Shown here: positions 1 through 8,006 of the stretch, piece after piece
How the letters are laid out: every line of letters starts with the position of its first letter
Numbering within the stretch: the stretch's first letter is position 1
DNA from: Mucilaginibacter sp.
GTDB lineage: Bacteria; Bacteroidota; Bacteroidia; Sphingobacteriales; Sphingobacteriaceae
Length of the DNA stretch: 64,000 nucleotides
Reading direction: 5' to 3'
Assembly (NCBI RefSeq): GCF_028288225.1
Contig: NZ_JAQBOC010000041.1
Span: 19,070-83,069 of the forward strand
The notes under the pieces: generated by a model
What the model saw: the letters and a program-made list of their open reading frames with translations, nothing else
Database searches by the model: none
Told to the model about the DNA's origin: nothing
Made by a program: the position numbers and the translations under genes

Positions 1-1225
1 TAAAGAAATTGTTCATGTGATCATAAGGGCCTCCTAAGTAGCCTTTATCAGCATCGTAACTGATCTCTTCGGGTGGCAGCATCTTTTTTCTTTCCGGGTT
101 CCGGTCTCCGCTTTGCCTTAATTTTTCAAGATAGAAGGGATCGTCAGAAGCAAATACCTTGTTCCGTTTCAGTACTACTTTATCCCAGGTAATATCCATA
201 GCACCTTCGCTGCCTACCAGGCGTAAATAGGTAGTGCCGCTGGTGCCATCAACAAAGTTACAGCGCAGCGATAGGTTAAATGCCGGGTGCATGGCGTTTT
301 TGCCATAATCAAAAGTGCCTAACAACACATCGGGCACTTCGCGGCCATCATTCCAGAAACGTAATCCGCCCGATGCATAAATTTTCTCAGGCCCGTGAGA
401 ACCGGTAACAAAATGAAGGCTGCTGAACAGGTGAACAAACAGATCGCCGGCCATGCCAGTACCGTAATCGGTATAATTACGCCATCTAAAGAAACGCTTT
501 TCATCAAACGGGCGTTTATGGGTATTGCTTACATAAGTATCCCAGTCAACCGTTTGCGGCGATGCATCAGCAGGGATGGGGTATTGCCACACTTCAACAG
601 GCCCGCGCCTGGCCCAAAAGCCTTCGGCATAATTAAGCTGACCAATTGCGCCGCTTGCTAACAGCTCTTTCGCTTTCTCGTTTCCTAATGATGATACGCC
701 CTGGCTGCCCACCTGGAAAATTTTACCGGTTTCCTTTTGTGCCTTTATAACTTCAGGGCCTTCGGTAATGGCGTGTACCATCGGTTTTTCGCAATACACA
801 TGTTTGCCGGCACGCATAGCATCAACCGAGATCTGCTGGTGCCAATGGTCGGGCGTGCCAATAATCACAGCATCAATGTCCTGGCGGTTTAAGATCTCTT
901 TATAAATTTTGGTAGTATAAATATCGGCTCCCCAACGCTTTTTAGCATCAGCCAGTCGGCCATCATACAAATCGCACACGGCTACTAACTTAATACCGGG
1001 AATTTGCAGGGCCACGTTGGTGTCTTCCGATCCTTGTCCGCCTGCCCCTATAAGGGCGATATTGATCTGATCGTTAGCGGTAATACCAGCCTGCCGTTTT
1101 AAATAGGCAAATACCTCGTTGCGCTTATCAGCAGCAAATACATTTTGACCTACGGCTACAGCAGCAGTGGCAGTGCCTAATTTTCTAAGGAAATTTCTGC
1201 GTGATGGTTCGTTTTTTTCTTTCAT
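1..1225 (-). CDS. Gfo/Idh/MocA family oxidoreductase, Tat-exported, C-terminus cut by window edge
   Basis: The gene starts at the ATG complementary to 1223-1225 and runs off the left edge, leaving about 408 codons. The N-terminus reads MKEKNEPSRRNFLRKLG, a twin-arginine signal followed by an Ala/Val-rich segment, so the enzyme is probably exported folded. A Rossmann-type stretch follows (INIALIGAGGQGSED), then GTPDHWHQ and the family hallmark YCEKPM. These are typical of Bacteroidota secreted NAD(P)-dependent sugar or inositol dehydrogenases. The substrate cannot be told from sequence. It is divergent from the FemAB-like gene, and an operator-like element lies about 135 bp upstream of its start. 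Confidence 0.88.
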   Translation of the reverse strand, partial: MKEKNEPSRRNFLRKLGTATAAVAVGQNVFAADKRNEVFAYLKRQAGITANDQINIALIGAGGQGSEDTNVALQIPGIKLVAVCDLYDGRLADAKKRWGADIYTTKIYKEILNRQDIDAVIIGTPDHWHQQISVDAMRAGKHVYCEKPMVHAITEGPEVIKAQKETGKIFQVGSQGVSSLGNEKAKELLASGAIGQLNYAEGFWARRGPVEVWQYPIPADASPQTVDWDTYVSNTHKRPFDEKRFFRWRNYTDYGTGMAGDLFVHLFSSLHFVTGSHGPEKIYASGGLRFWNDGREVPDVLLGTFDYGKNAMHPAFNLSLRCNFVDGTSGTTYLRLVGSEGAMDITWDKVVLKRNKVFASDDPFYLEKLRQSGDRNPERKKMLPPEEISYDADKGYLGGPYDHMNNFF

Positions 1226-1358
1226 AGTGCAAGTAACGGGGTTTTGTTAGTCAGTAAATGATAATTGGTATCGATGCTTTTGAAGGGGATACATCAAAAG
1301 TGAAAGGTATAATTTAAATGGGATAATTAAAAATAATTGTAAGAATGAGGGTTGATGA

Positions 1359-1399
1359 TAACAATTAATAAAGTTGATAACACTTGTTATTAAATGTTA
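1359..1399. promoter_or_regulatory. 41-bp operator-like element, copy 1
   Basis: This module matches 2961-3001 at 36 of 41 positions with no gaps. Its core is ATAACA-CT-TGTTAT, a 6-bp inverted repeat with a 2-nt spacer, and it ends in the 15-mer TGTTATTAAATGTTA, identical in both copies. That architecture fits a dimeric transcription factor. No regulator is encoded nearby, so the factor is unknown. Confidence 0.5.
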
Positions 1400-1509
1400 T
1401 TACTGTTAATAGTGGTTACCGGTGTTGCCTGAGATTGATTTTATGTAATTTAAAAAAACATCAGAATTGATAAATAACAAGCGGGAATGTATTTAATCCT
1501 GATACATTA

Positions 1510-1563
1510 TATAATACACAGGCAACGTATAATACACAGGCAACCTATAACACATAGGCAACG
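1510..1563. repeat. Three tandem 18-bp repeats
   Basis: There are three head-to-tail 18-bp units at 1510-1527, 1528-1545 and 1546-1563, of the type TATAATACACAGGCAACG. Units one and two differ at the last base; unit three has two internal substitutions. A related sequence sits at 62386-62412. There are no spacers, so this is not CRISPR. Confidence 0.85.
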
Positions 1564-1794
1564 TAATTCCTTGGAGGGAGTATGTCAAAAAATGATACAA
1601 TCGAAACAATATGTTAAAATTAAAAACTGTTTGTTAAAATTATTGTTTAATAATTAATAATATCATGTTGGTGATATGGCGAAGCAATGGGTAGTACTAA
1701 TAATATACTGTATTTATTGGGCCCCGAGTAACCTCCCCCGGTACTGATGTTCATGCCTTAGTATAGTACGATTGCTTATTTAAAAATATAATTC

Positions 1795-2856
1795 ATGCTA
1801 AAATTATTAACCATTCATGATAAAACGGAGTGGAATTATTATGTTAAAAATTCTGCTGAATATGATTTCTACCATACCTGGCATTACCATTCGCTGGATA
1901 CATCAGGCAGCCCAATTTTAGCAGTATATCTTGAGGATGAGAATTACATAGCTTTTCCGCTAATTAAACGGCAGATCCCGGGAACGGTATATTGTGACCT
2001 AACCAGCGTATATGGCTATACCGGACCGATCTCAAATAAAAGAATGGAGCAGCTGGAAGAACCATTAATAGAAAATTTTAAAGCTGAATTTCTTGATTTC
2101 CTTAAGTCTGAAAACTGTGTATCGGTATTTTCCAGGCTGCATCCCTTTTTTAAACAGCCTTTGCTGCTTGAAAGGTTTGGCGGGATCTATGATAACGGTC
2201 TCATTATCGTGTTAGATCTGTCGGTAAGTATAGAAGCTCAGCGGAAAAAATACCGGCGATCAACGATGGATTGCATAAAGCGTTCCTGGAAAAAAGGATT
2301 CCTGCTTAAAGAAGAAAAGGGTGAGGAGGCAATTGGTCTTTTTTTTGAGATTTATAAAGAAAATATGGACAGGATAGGTGCTTCCGACTATTATTTATTT
2401 AATGAAGAATATTTCAGTAAAATTACCAATACCGATGAATATGATGCCAGGATATTTATGGTATATGATGGCGATAAGGTAATGGCAAGCACTATTGTTA
2501 TGCTAACTAATGGCATTATCCAGGCTCATTTATTGGGTACACGTACCGAATATATGCATGTTAGCCCTTTTAAATTCCTGGTTGATGAAATAACAGTGAT
2601 AGGCAGATCGCTTGGAATGCGTTATTATAACCTGGGTGGCGGGATCGGTTATAAACAAGATAGTCTTTTTTTTGGAAAATTAGGGCTTTCTGATTTGCAG
2701 ATGGATTATAAAAGCTGGCGATTTATAGCTAATCCTGAGGTATATCAGCAATTACTTGATGAAAAAGGTATTGATAAAAATTTGGAGGTGGATTTTTTCC
2801 CTTTATACAGGTATACCCCGGTGTTAAGTGTTTCATCGGGCGAAAAAGAAAATTAA
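1795..2856 (+). CDS. FemAB/GNAT-fold acyl- or aminoacyl-transferase-like protein
   Basis: This 353-aa soluble protein has no signal peptide or membrane segment. Length, the aromatic N-terminal part (FYHTWHYHSL) and the Gly-rich C-terminal motif NLGGGIGYKQD near residue 280 fit the FemAB-like tandem GNAT fold (BioF2-like acetyltransferase domain). Known relatives transfer acyl or aminoacyl groups to peptidoglycan or polysaccharide precursors; the substrate here is unknown. It is monocistronic, flanked on both sides by the same 41-bp operator-like element, and followed by a weak hairpin plus T run. Confidence 0.7.
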   Translation: MLKLLTIHDKTEWNYYVKNSAEYDFYHTWHYHSLDTSGSPILAVYLEDENYIAFPLIKRQIPGTVYCDLTSVYGYTGPISNKRMEQLEEPLIENFKAEFLDFLKSENCVSVFSRLHPFFKQPLLLERFGGIYDNGLIIVLDLSVSIEAQRKKYRRSTMDCIKRSWKKGFLLKEEKGEEAIGLFFEIYKENMDRIGASDYYLFNEEYFSKITNTDEYDARIFMVYDGDKVMASTIVMLTNGIIQAHLLGTRTEYMHVSPFKFLVDEITVIGRSLGMRYYNLGGGIGYKQDSLFFGKLGLSDLQMDYKSWRFIANPEVYQQLLDEKGIDKNLEVDFFPLYRYTPVLSVSSGEKEN

Positions 2857-2883
2857 AGAGAGATAAATAATTAATACACCATG

Positions 2884-2909
2884 AAAGCTGCTTTATAGTG
2901 GCTTTTTTT
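2884..2909 (+). terminator. Probable intrinsic terminator after the FemAB-like gene
   Basis: AAAGCT at 2884-2889 can pair with GGCTTT at 2900-2905 (one G-T wobble) across a 10-nt loop, and the stem runs into seven T residues. The short stem makes this a moderate call. Confidence 0.5.
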
Positions 2910-2960
2910 ATGATTTCATCCTTTACTATCTGGGCAGACTACCTTCAAGTTGCACACTAA

Positions 2961-3001
2961 TAACATTTAATAACATTGATAACAAGTGTTATTAAATGTT
3001 A
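2961..3001. promoter_or_regulatory. 41-bp operator-like palindrome, copy 2
   Basis: Perfect 15-bp inverted arms at 2961-2975 (TAACATTTAATAACA) and 2987-3001 flank an 11-nt centre. Inside lies a second dyad, ATAACA-AG-TGTTAT. It is the better-formed copy of the element at 1359-1399 and ends about 117 bp before the ubiE start. Nested dyads fit cooperative repressor binding; a cruciform-type terminator is a weaker alternative because no T run follows. Confidence 0.55.
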
Positions 3002-3030
3002 CCAGGCGTTAGACACCCATCCCGGCTTAG

Positions 3031-3086
3031 TCAACTCAATTCAACAAAAGCAAATCCGAATTCGAACATCCCCAATCCGAATTCAA
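3031..3086. repeat. Word-type repeat (AATCCGAATTCGAAC family) upstream of ubiE
   Basis: The words AATCCGAATTC and TTCGAACATCC are reiterated with variation just upstream of the ubiE promoter. The same word set recurs at 5720-5750 and 18949-18990. Confidence 0.6.
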
Positions 3087-3093
3087 TAATCAC

Positions 3094-3101
3094 TATCTTT
3101 G
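3094..3101 (+). promoter_or_regulatory. Bacteroidota -7 promoter box for ubiE
   Basis: TATCTTTG matches the phylum-specific -7 consensus TAnnTTTG and lies 16 nt before the ubiE ATG. No clear -33 TTTG is seen. Confidence 0.6.
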
Positions 3102-3117
3102 CTCCCCACTACTAAAA

Positions 3118-3849
3118 ATGAGCAAAACCATAACTCCGTATACCGATCAGCAAGGCACAAAAAAAGAGCAGGTGGCTGATATGTTTAATAATATCTCAAA
3201 AACCTACGATTTTCTGAATCATTTTCTGTCGCTTGGCATTGATATCATCTGGCGCAAAAAAGCCATTAACGAGCTTAAAAAAGATCAACCTAAACTGATC
3301 CTGGATGTTGCTACCGGTACCGGCGATTTTGCGTTCGAGGCCCTGACCATATTAAAGCCTGAAAAAATTATCGGGGTTGATATTTCACAGGGGATGCTTG
3401 ACATTGCGCAGCAAAAAATAAAAAAACGCAACCTCGCGGATAAGTTCGAGGTGAAGCTTGGCGATTCGGAAAAGCTGCCTTTTGATGCCGATGGTTTTGA
3501 TGCCGTTACTGTGGCCTATGGCGTACGTAACTTCGAGAACCTTGAAACAGGGCTTGCCGATATCCACCGCGTATTAAAACCGGGCGGAAAAGCGGTAGTG
3601 CTTGAGTTTTCAAAACCAAAGGTATTCCCCATTAAACAACTGTATAATTTCTATTTTAACTATATTACACCCGGAATTGGTAAATTATTTTCAAAAGATG
3701 CAAGGGCCTACACTTATTTGCCTGAGTCGGTAGCTGCTTTTCCGGATGGAAAAACCTTTACTGCACTTATGGATAAAGTAGGCTTTAAACATACCAAACA
3801 CAGGCCTTTAGCGTTTGGTATTTGTTCAATTTATACGGGTATTAAATGA
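3118..3849 (+). CDS. ubiE: Demethylmenaquinone methyltransferase (UbiE/MenG)
   Basis: This SAM-dependent C-methyltransferase of 243 aa converts demethylmenaquinone to menaquinone, the last step of quinone synthesis for respiration. The SAM-binding motif LDVATGTGDFAFEA starts at residue 61, followed by the UbiE-typical KLGDSEKLPF and the motif-III region RVLKPGGKAVVLEFSKP near 150. Length matches the family. It has its own -7 box and shares an ATGA overlap with the next gene (porT-like). The quinone would feed complex I encoded further on in this window. Confidence 0.95.
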   Translation: MSKTITPYTDQQGTKKEQVADMFNNISKTYDFLNHFLSLGIDIIWRKKAINELKKDQPKLILDVATGTGDFAFEALTILKPEKIIGVDISQGMLDIAQQKIKKRNLADKFEVKLGDSEKLPFDADGFDAVTVAYGVRNFENLETGLADIHRVLKPGGKAVVLEFSKPKVFPIKQLYNFYFNYITPGIGKLFSKDARAYTYLPESVAAFPDGKTFTALMDKVGFKHTKHRPLAFGICSIYTGIK

Positions 3850-4580
3850 GTAAAAACTGTTACCTGATTGTAATTTTATTATTATTTAGCAGTAACACTT
3901 TACTGGCACAGGTACCTGCGTGGGGTGGCGGAGCAGATTTAACCGACCTTAGTTTTGGGTTCACTTTTTCATACGTTAACAATTACTATAAAATTGATAA
4001 GAAGTCAAATTGGCGTGATCCTTTTTTTGACCCGGGCGTAAACCGCAATATTACCGATTCATTAAAAGGTATCGGCTCAAAAAATTCACCGGGTTTCGCA
4101 GTTGGTTTTATAACGCGGTACAGGCTTACAGACCATTTGGAAGCCCGTGTAACACCTTCGCTGGTATTTGCCGACAGGTCTGTAAGTTATTCGTACCCAA
4201 ATCCGGATGACGATGTTACCAAGCAAATTCAGTCTACCACGATAGATTTCCCATTAGAGTTAAAATTAAAATCAGACAGGATAGGCAACATGAGGGCGTA
4301 TATTTTGGGTGGTGTTAAGTACTCATTAGCTATAGGATCAAAAAAGAATGCCGATGCCGGACTTGATCCGTTGGATAAGCTGGTTAAAAACGTGGGCGGC
4401 TTTGGATCATACGAGGCCGGGCTGGGCTGCGATATTTATTTTGAATTTTTTAAACTCTCGCCCGAAATAAAGATCTCCAACTCGTTGGGCAATGTGCTGG
4501 TACCCGAAAATCAGCCATACTCAAGCCCTATCAGTAAATTGGGGCTGCATACTATTATGTTTAGCTTGTATTTTGAGTAA
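3846..4580 (+). CDS. porT: PorT-family outer-membrane beta-barrel protein
   Basis: This 244-aa protein starts with a signal peptide ending near LLAQ (about residue 21). The rest has alternating strand patterns and ends in an aromatic residue (FSLYFE), as expected for an eight-stranded barrel. In Bacteroidota, PorT/SprT proteins are needed for type IX secretion or gliding and often follow ubiE, which supports the assignment. The start codon overlaps the ubiE stop by four bases, implying translational coupling. The symbol rests on context and fold rather than a diagnostic motif. Confidence 0.68.
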   Translation: MSKNCYLIVILLLFSSNTLLAQVPAWGGGADLTDLSFGFTFSYVNNYYKIDKKSNWRDPFFDPGVNRNITDSLKGIGSKNSPGFAVGFITRYRLTDHLEARVTPSLVFADRSVSYSYPNPDDDVTKQIQSTTIDFPLELKLKSDRIGNMRAYILGGVKYSLAIGSKKNADAGLDPLDKLVKNVGGFGSYEAGLGCDIYFEFFKLSPEIKISNSLGNVLVPENQPYSSPISKLGLHTIMFSLYFE

Positions 4581-4609
4581 GAGTAATCCTGAATTGCATG
4601 ATGGCGAGG

Positions 4610-4749
4610 ACTCACCCGACAACGCTTCGCTGGTCGACCTCTCTTCGCCTGCGGCGGAAAGAGGCGGGAAAAAATAGAAAGTTTTTTTAAGCCCTCTTTA
4701 CCGCTTGCGGAAGAGAGGGCAGGTCGGGCGAAGCAATGACCGGGTGAGT
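4610..4749. repeat. Composite inverted repeat with nested hairpins (REP/BIME-like)
   Basis: Left arm 4610-4669 and right arm 4690-4749 are imperfect reverse complements, both bounded by ACTCACCCG / CGGGTGAGT. Each arm also contains its own hairpin: CCTCTCTTCGCC-TGC-GGCGGAAAGAGG at 4638-4664 on the left, and CCCTCTTTACCGC with GCGGAAGAGAGGG at 4692-4718 on the right. The block is GC-richer than its surroundings and fills most of the 305-bp gap between porT and the SDR gene. This is the layout of REP/BIME elements mobilised in trans; no transposase is in the window. Confidence 0.8.
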
Positions 4750-4885
4750 AAATTCTGCGCATGCTATTAACGCCAATGCACTGCCGTTAGTGTGTAGCAT
4801 ATATGGTTTAATTACCAATTCATTGCCAATAAATGACAACTTATTGAAGGTAAAAACATAATTTCGCTGCAACAGTTACCTATAT

Positions 4886-5644
4886 ATGGCTAAAATTGCA
4901 TTAATAACAGGAGCAACCTCGGGAATAGGTGAGGCCTGTGCACACTTATTTGCGCGCGAAAAATATAACCTAGTATTAACCGGTCGCCGGCTTGACAGGC
5001 TTGAAAAACTGGCAAAAAAGTTAAACACCAAATACAACGTTGAAGTTGCGGTTTCGCAGTTTGATGTTCAGAACAGGGTTGAAGTAACTGACAACCTTGA
5101 AGGCTTGCCTGCCAAATGGAAAAAGGTAAACGTGCTGATAAACAACGCTGGCTTAAGCCAGGGGCTTGACCCTATACAAAAAGGCAGCCTGGATGATTGG
5201 GATACCATGATTGATACCAATGTTAAGGGGCTGCTGTATGTAAGCAAAATAGTGGCCAACTGGATGATTGATAACAAACAGGGACACATTATTAATATAG
5301 GATCGATTGCCGGAAAGGAAGTTTATGCTAATGGTAATGTATATTGCGCAAGTAAACACGCGGTTGATGCCTTAAATAAAGGGATGCGGATTGATTTGCT
5401 GCCGCATGGCATAAAGGTTACGGCGATACATCCGGGAGCGGTAGAAACTGAGTTTTCGGAAGTGCGGTTTAAGGGCGATAAAGAAAGGGCGAAGAAAGTT
5501 TATGATGGTTTTGAACCCCTGGTGGCCAATGATATAGCCGAAACAATATGGTTTGCAGTATCGCGCCCTAAACATGTTAACATTAACGATATGATTGTAA
5601 TGCCAACCGCACAGGCAAATGCAGGGACTATTTTTAGATCGTAG
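4886..5644 (+). CDS. Short-chain dehydrogenase/reductase (classical SDR, YdfG-like)
   Basis: This 252-aa classical SDR has the NADP-binding TGATSGIG at residues 8-15, NNAG near 86-89 and the catalytic Y153-x3-K157 in VYCASK. The following PGAVETEFSEVRFKGD stretch resembles YdfG-type 3-hydroxy-acid / L-allo-threonine dehydrogenases. The exact substrate is inferred only from that resemblance. It is monocistronic, with a word-repeat region immediately after the stop codon. Confidence 0.88.
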   Translation: MAKIALITGATSGIGEACAHLFAREKYNLVLTGRRLDRLEKLAKKLNTKYNVEVAVSQFDVQNRVEVTDNLEGLPAKWKKVNVLINNAGLSQGLDPIQKGSLDDWDTMIDTNVKGLLYVSKIVANWMIDNKQGHIINIGSIAGKEVYANGNVYCASKHAVDALNKGMRIDLLPHGIKVTAIHPGAVETEFSEVRFKGDKERAKKVYDGFEPLVANDIAETIWFAVSRPKHVNINDMIVMPTAQANAGTIFRS

Positions 5645-5790
5645 ATAGAGACTAGAGGCCGGAGGTCAGAGATTAGGAAAAAGAGGTCAGAGGTCAGAAA
5701 AAAGGGGGAGCATCTAATAAGTCCGAAATCGAACATCCGATATTCGAAATAAAAAATTCACTAATTCACTAAATCAATAATTCACCAATT
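5645..5790. repeat. Composite word-repeat region after the SDR gene
   Basis: Starting directly after the SDR stop are three successive word families: GAGGTCAGAGATTAGG/AGAGGTCAGAGGTCAG, then AAGTCCGAAATCGAACATCC, then AATTCACTAATTCACTAA. Each recurs elsewhere, the last as its reverse complement at 57454-57505. Confidence 0.7.
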
Positions 5791-5795
5791 ATAAA

Positions 5796-6245
5796 ATGTC
5801 ACTAATAAATCAAGTAGATCAGGATATAAAACAAGCTATGCTGGCTAAACAGGCAGACCGTTTAAGGGGTTTGCGGGCAATAAAGTCTGCCCTGCTTTTG
5901 GCACGTACCGAAAAAGGTGCAGCCGAGGAATTAACACAGGAAGCTGAAATTAAAGTGCTGCAAAAGCTGGTTAAACAGCGCAAAGAATCGGCCGAGATCT
6001 ACAAAACGCAAAACCGGGACGACCTTTACCAGATAGAGATTGAAGAGATGAAGGTGATTGAGCCGTACCTGCCAACACAAATGACCCGTTTTGAAATTGA
6101 AGGTTATTTGGAGGAAGTAATAAACCGTATTGGCGCAACATCAGTAAGCGATATGGGGAAAGTAATGGGCATTGCCAATAAAGAACTGGCAGGCCAGGCA
6201 GATGGCCGTACAATATCGGAAGTGGTGAAGCAGTTGTTGGGGTAG
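5796..6245 (+). CDS. yqeY: GatB/YqeY domain protein
   Basis: This 149-aa cytosolic protein covers the whole YqeY family: a helical N-terminal half (RLRGLRAIKSALLLARTEK) and a C-terminal GatB/YqeY-like half with VIEPYLPTQM and DMGKVMGIANKEL. The domain is shared with the tail of the amidotransferase subunit GatB, where it helps tRNA contact. The role of the stand-alone protein is not established. A word repeat follows the stop. Confidence 0.92.
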   Translation: MSLINQVDQDIKQAMLAKQADRLRGLRAIKSALLLARTEKGAAEELTQEAEIKVLQKLVKQRKESAEIYKTQNRDDLYQIEIEEMKVIEPYLPTQMTRFEIEGYLEEVINRIGATSVSDMGKVMGIANKELAGQADGRTISEVVKQLLG

Positions 6246-6350
6246 CGCTGTTGTAAAGTTGAAAGGTTGTAAAGTTATTTTTAGTTTTAATTATTAGAAT
6301 AAGGTTTGTGTTTTTGATTCCAGGCAAACATTACAACCTTCCAACAAAAC
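6246..6350. repeat. Word repeat (TTGTAAAGTTGAAAGG family) after yqeY
   Basis: The words TTGTAAAGTT and GAAAGGTTGTAAAGTT just after the yqeY stop are answered by inverted ACATTACAACCTTCCAAC about 70 bp on. The rest of the gap to 6465 holds nothing recognised. Confidence 0.55.
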
Positions 6351-6465
6351 AAAATAAAACTTGTATCTAAAAATCAATAAGCTATTTTTATAGCGAAAAT
6401 AATTGATGTTACTTATTGGCCTTGGTTAGCGGCCTGTTTTAGGAATTTAAACTTTATAAATTTAT

Positions 6466-7233
6466 ATGGATTTCGTGCTTAAAGAGGAACACGGTTTTAG
6501 TTATATCGATGAGGGCGAAGGCGAGGTGTTGTTATTGTTACATGGCTTAATGGGTGCATTGAGCAACTGGGATAGGGTAATTGAGGATTTTAAGGGACAG
6601 TACAGGGTAATTATACCAATACTGCCCATATATGATCTGCCGTTATTAACTACCGGGGTAAAAAGTATGGCTAAATATGTGCATAAGTTTGTTAAATATA
6701 AAAGGCTAACTGATATAACTTTACTTGGTAATTCATTAGGCGGCCATGTTGGCCTGATATATGTACTATCTCACCCGGCATTGGTTAAGGCATTGGTGTT
6801 AACCGGCAGCTCGGGCTTATATGAAAATGCTTTCGGCGGGTCATTCCCGAGGCGCGAGAATTATGATTTTGTTAAAGAAAAGGTTGAATATACATTTTAT
6901 GATCCGAAGACGGCAACTAAAGAACTGGTTGATGACGTATACCGTATAATAAATGACAGGCACAGTGTAATACGGATCCTGGCAATGGCAAAATCGGCAA
7001 TCCGCCATAACATGAACAAGGATTTGCCCAAGATCCATATCCCCGTATCGCTTATTTGGGGTAAGGATGATAAAATTACACCGCCGGAGGTTGCAATTGA
7101 GTTTAACCAATTGCTGCCCGATTCGGAACTGCACTGGATAGATAAATGCGGGCATGCGCCTATGATGGAGCAACCCGAAGAGTTTAATAAGTATTTAAGA
7201 GGTTTTTTAGAAAAGATAAAAACTAAAGTATAA
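6466..7233 (+). CDS. Alpha/beta hydrolase
   Basis: This 255-aa alpha/beta hydrolase has the oxyanion-hole motif HGLMG near residue 26, the nucleophile elbow GNSLGG with Ser90, a likely acid in IWGKDDKITPPE around residue 202, and the catalytic His230 in CGHAP. No signal peptide is present, so it is cytosolic. The substrate is unknown; relatives include carboxylesterases and MhpC/BioH-type enzymes. One base separates it from the CBS gene, so the two probably share a transcript. Confidence 0.9.
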   Translation: MDFVLKEEHGFSYIDEGEGEVLLLLHGLMGALSNWDRVIEDFKGQYRVIIPILPIYDLPLLTTGVKSMAKYVHKFVKYKRLTDITLLGNSLGGHVGLIYVLSHPALVKALVLTGSSGLYENAFGGSFPRRENYDFVKEKVEYTFYDPKTATKELVDDVYRIINDRHSVIRILAMAKSAIRHNMNKDLPKIHIPVSLIWGKDDKITPPEVAIEFNQLLPDSELHWIDKCGHAPMMEQPEEFNKYLRGFLEKIKTKV

Positions 7234-7234
7234 T

Positions 7235-7897
7235 ATGCTGGCAATTGAACTGATAGCTGATGCAATACCACCGGTACACACTTCTGATAGTATCCAGAAG
7301 GCGATTGACCGTATGGTAGAGTTTCGCATCCGCCATTTGCCAATTGTTAACGAAGACCAGTTTTTGGGCCTGCTTTCTGAAAATGATATAGCATCAGAAA
7401 CCGATCTGCAAACCCCGGTAGGTGCTTTGGCCCTTTCGCTGGTTAATCCTTATGTACTGGAAGACCAGCATATTTATGATGTTATCCGCCTTTTTAATGA
7501 AAGACAGCTAACCATAGTGCCCGTACTTGATGCTGCTAAAAATTATTCGGGCCTTATCACTATAAATGCCCTTACTGAATATTTTGCCGCGCTTACAGCT
7601 GTTGAGCAGCCGGGCGGTATAATTGTGCTCGAAATCAACAATAAAAATAATTCACTGGCGCACATGTCACAAATTGTGGAGTCGGATAATGCACAGATAT
7701 TAAGCTCATATGTGCGCACTTTTCCTGATTCAACACGGATGGAAGTTACCCTCAAGGTAAATAAGCAGGATATTTCAACCATTATAGCCACCTTTTTACG
7801 TTACGAGTACGATATAAAAGCTACTTTTAATCATACCGATGATAACGATAACTCAAGGGACAGGTACAATTCACTAATGAACTATTTAAATTTATAG
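7235..7897 (+). CDS. CBS-domain protein
   Basis: The 220-aa protein carries two CBS motifs in the first 120 residues (VEFRIRHLPIVNEDQFLGLLSENDIA and the NERQLTIVPVLDAAKNYSG region) and a C-terminal ACT-like part. CBS pairs usually bind adenine nucleotides and act as energy sensors. It lies 1 bp after the hydrolase and just before NAD kinase, which fits a nucleotide-sensing role, but that is inference. Confidence 0.85.
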   Translation: MLAIELIADAIPPVHTSDSIQKAIDRMVEFRIRHLPIVNEDQFLGLLSENDIASETDLQTPVGALALSLVNPYVLEDQHIYDVIRLFNERQLTIVPVLDAAKNYSGLITINALTEYFAALTAVEQPGGIIVLEINNKNNSLAHMSQIVESDNAQILSSYVRTFPDSTRMEVTLKVNKQDISTIIATFLRYEYDIKATFNHTDDNDNSRDRYNSLMNYLNL

Positions 7898-7992
7898 TCG
7901 ATGGTCCATAGTCGATAGACCATAGTGATTTTTGATTTCTTATCTTTAAAGGGAATCAAAAAACTATCGACCATCGACCATGGTCCATGGAC
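7898..7992. repeat. Word palindrome (GATGGTCCATAGTCGATAG family)
   Basis: Directly after the CBS stop, left words TCGATGGTCCATAGTCGATAG pair with ACTATCGACCATCGACC at 7963-7979. An inner GATTTTTGATT also pairs with AATCAAAAA, giving a long imperfect hairpin. Confidence 0.75.
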
Positions 7993-8006
7993 AACAAACC
8001 AACTAA

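Larger units (their letters stand above)
1226..1794. other. 569-bp AT-rich divergent intergenic region
   Basis: No coding frame is convincing here. The stretch lies between two divergent genes, so it must hold both promoters. It contains an operator-like 41-bp element at 1359-1399 and three tandem 18-bp units at 1510-1563. A word GTTGCCTG at 1424-1431 is the reverse complement of the CAGGCAAC core of those units. Confidence 0.7.

Noticed and set aside
395..661. 88-aa ORF on the plus strand
   Set aside because: It is antisense to the clearly coding oxidoreductase gene and shows no protein-like features of its own.
1510..1563. CRISPR array
   Set aside because: Three adjacent 18-bp units with no spacers and no cas genes.
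4511..4762. 83-aa minus-strand ORF across the porT end
   Set aside because: It lies mostly in the REP-like inverted repeat and the end of porT. Its sequence is a by-product of the repeat.
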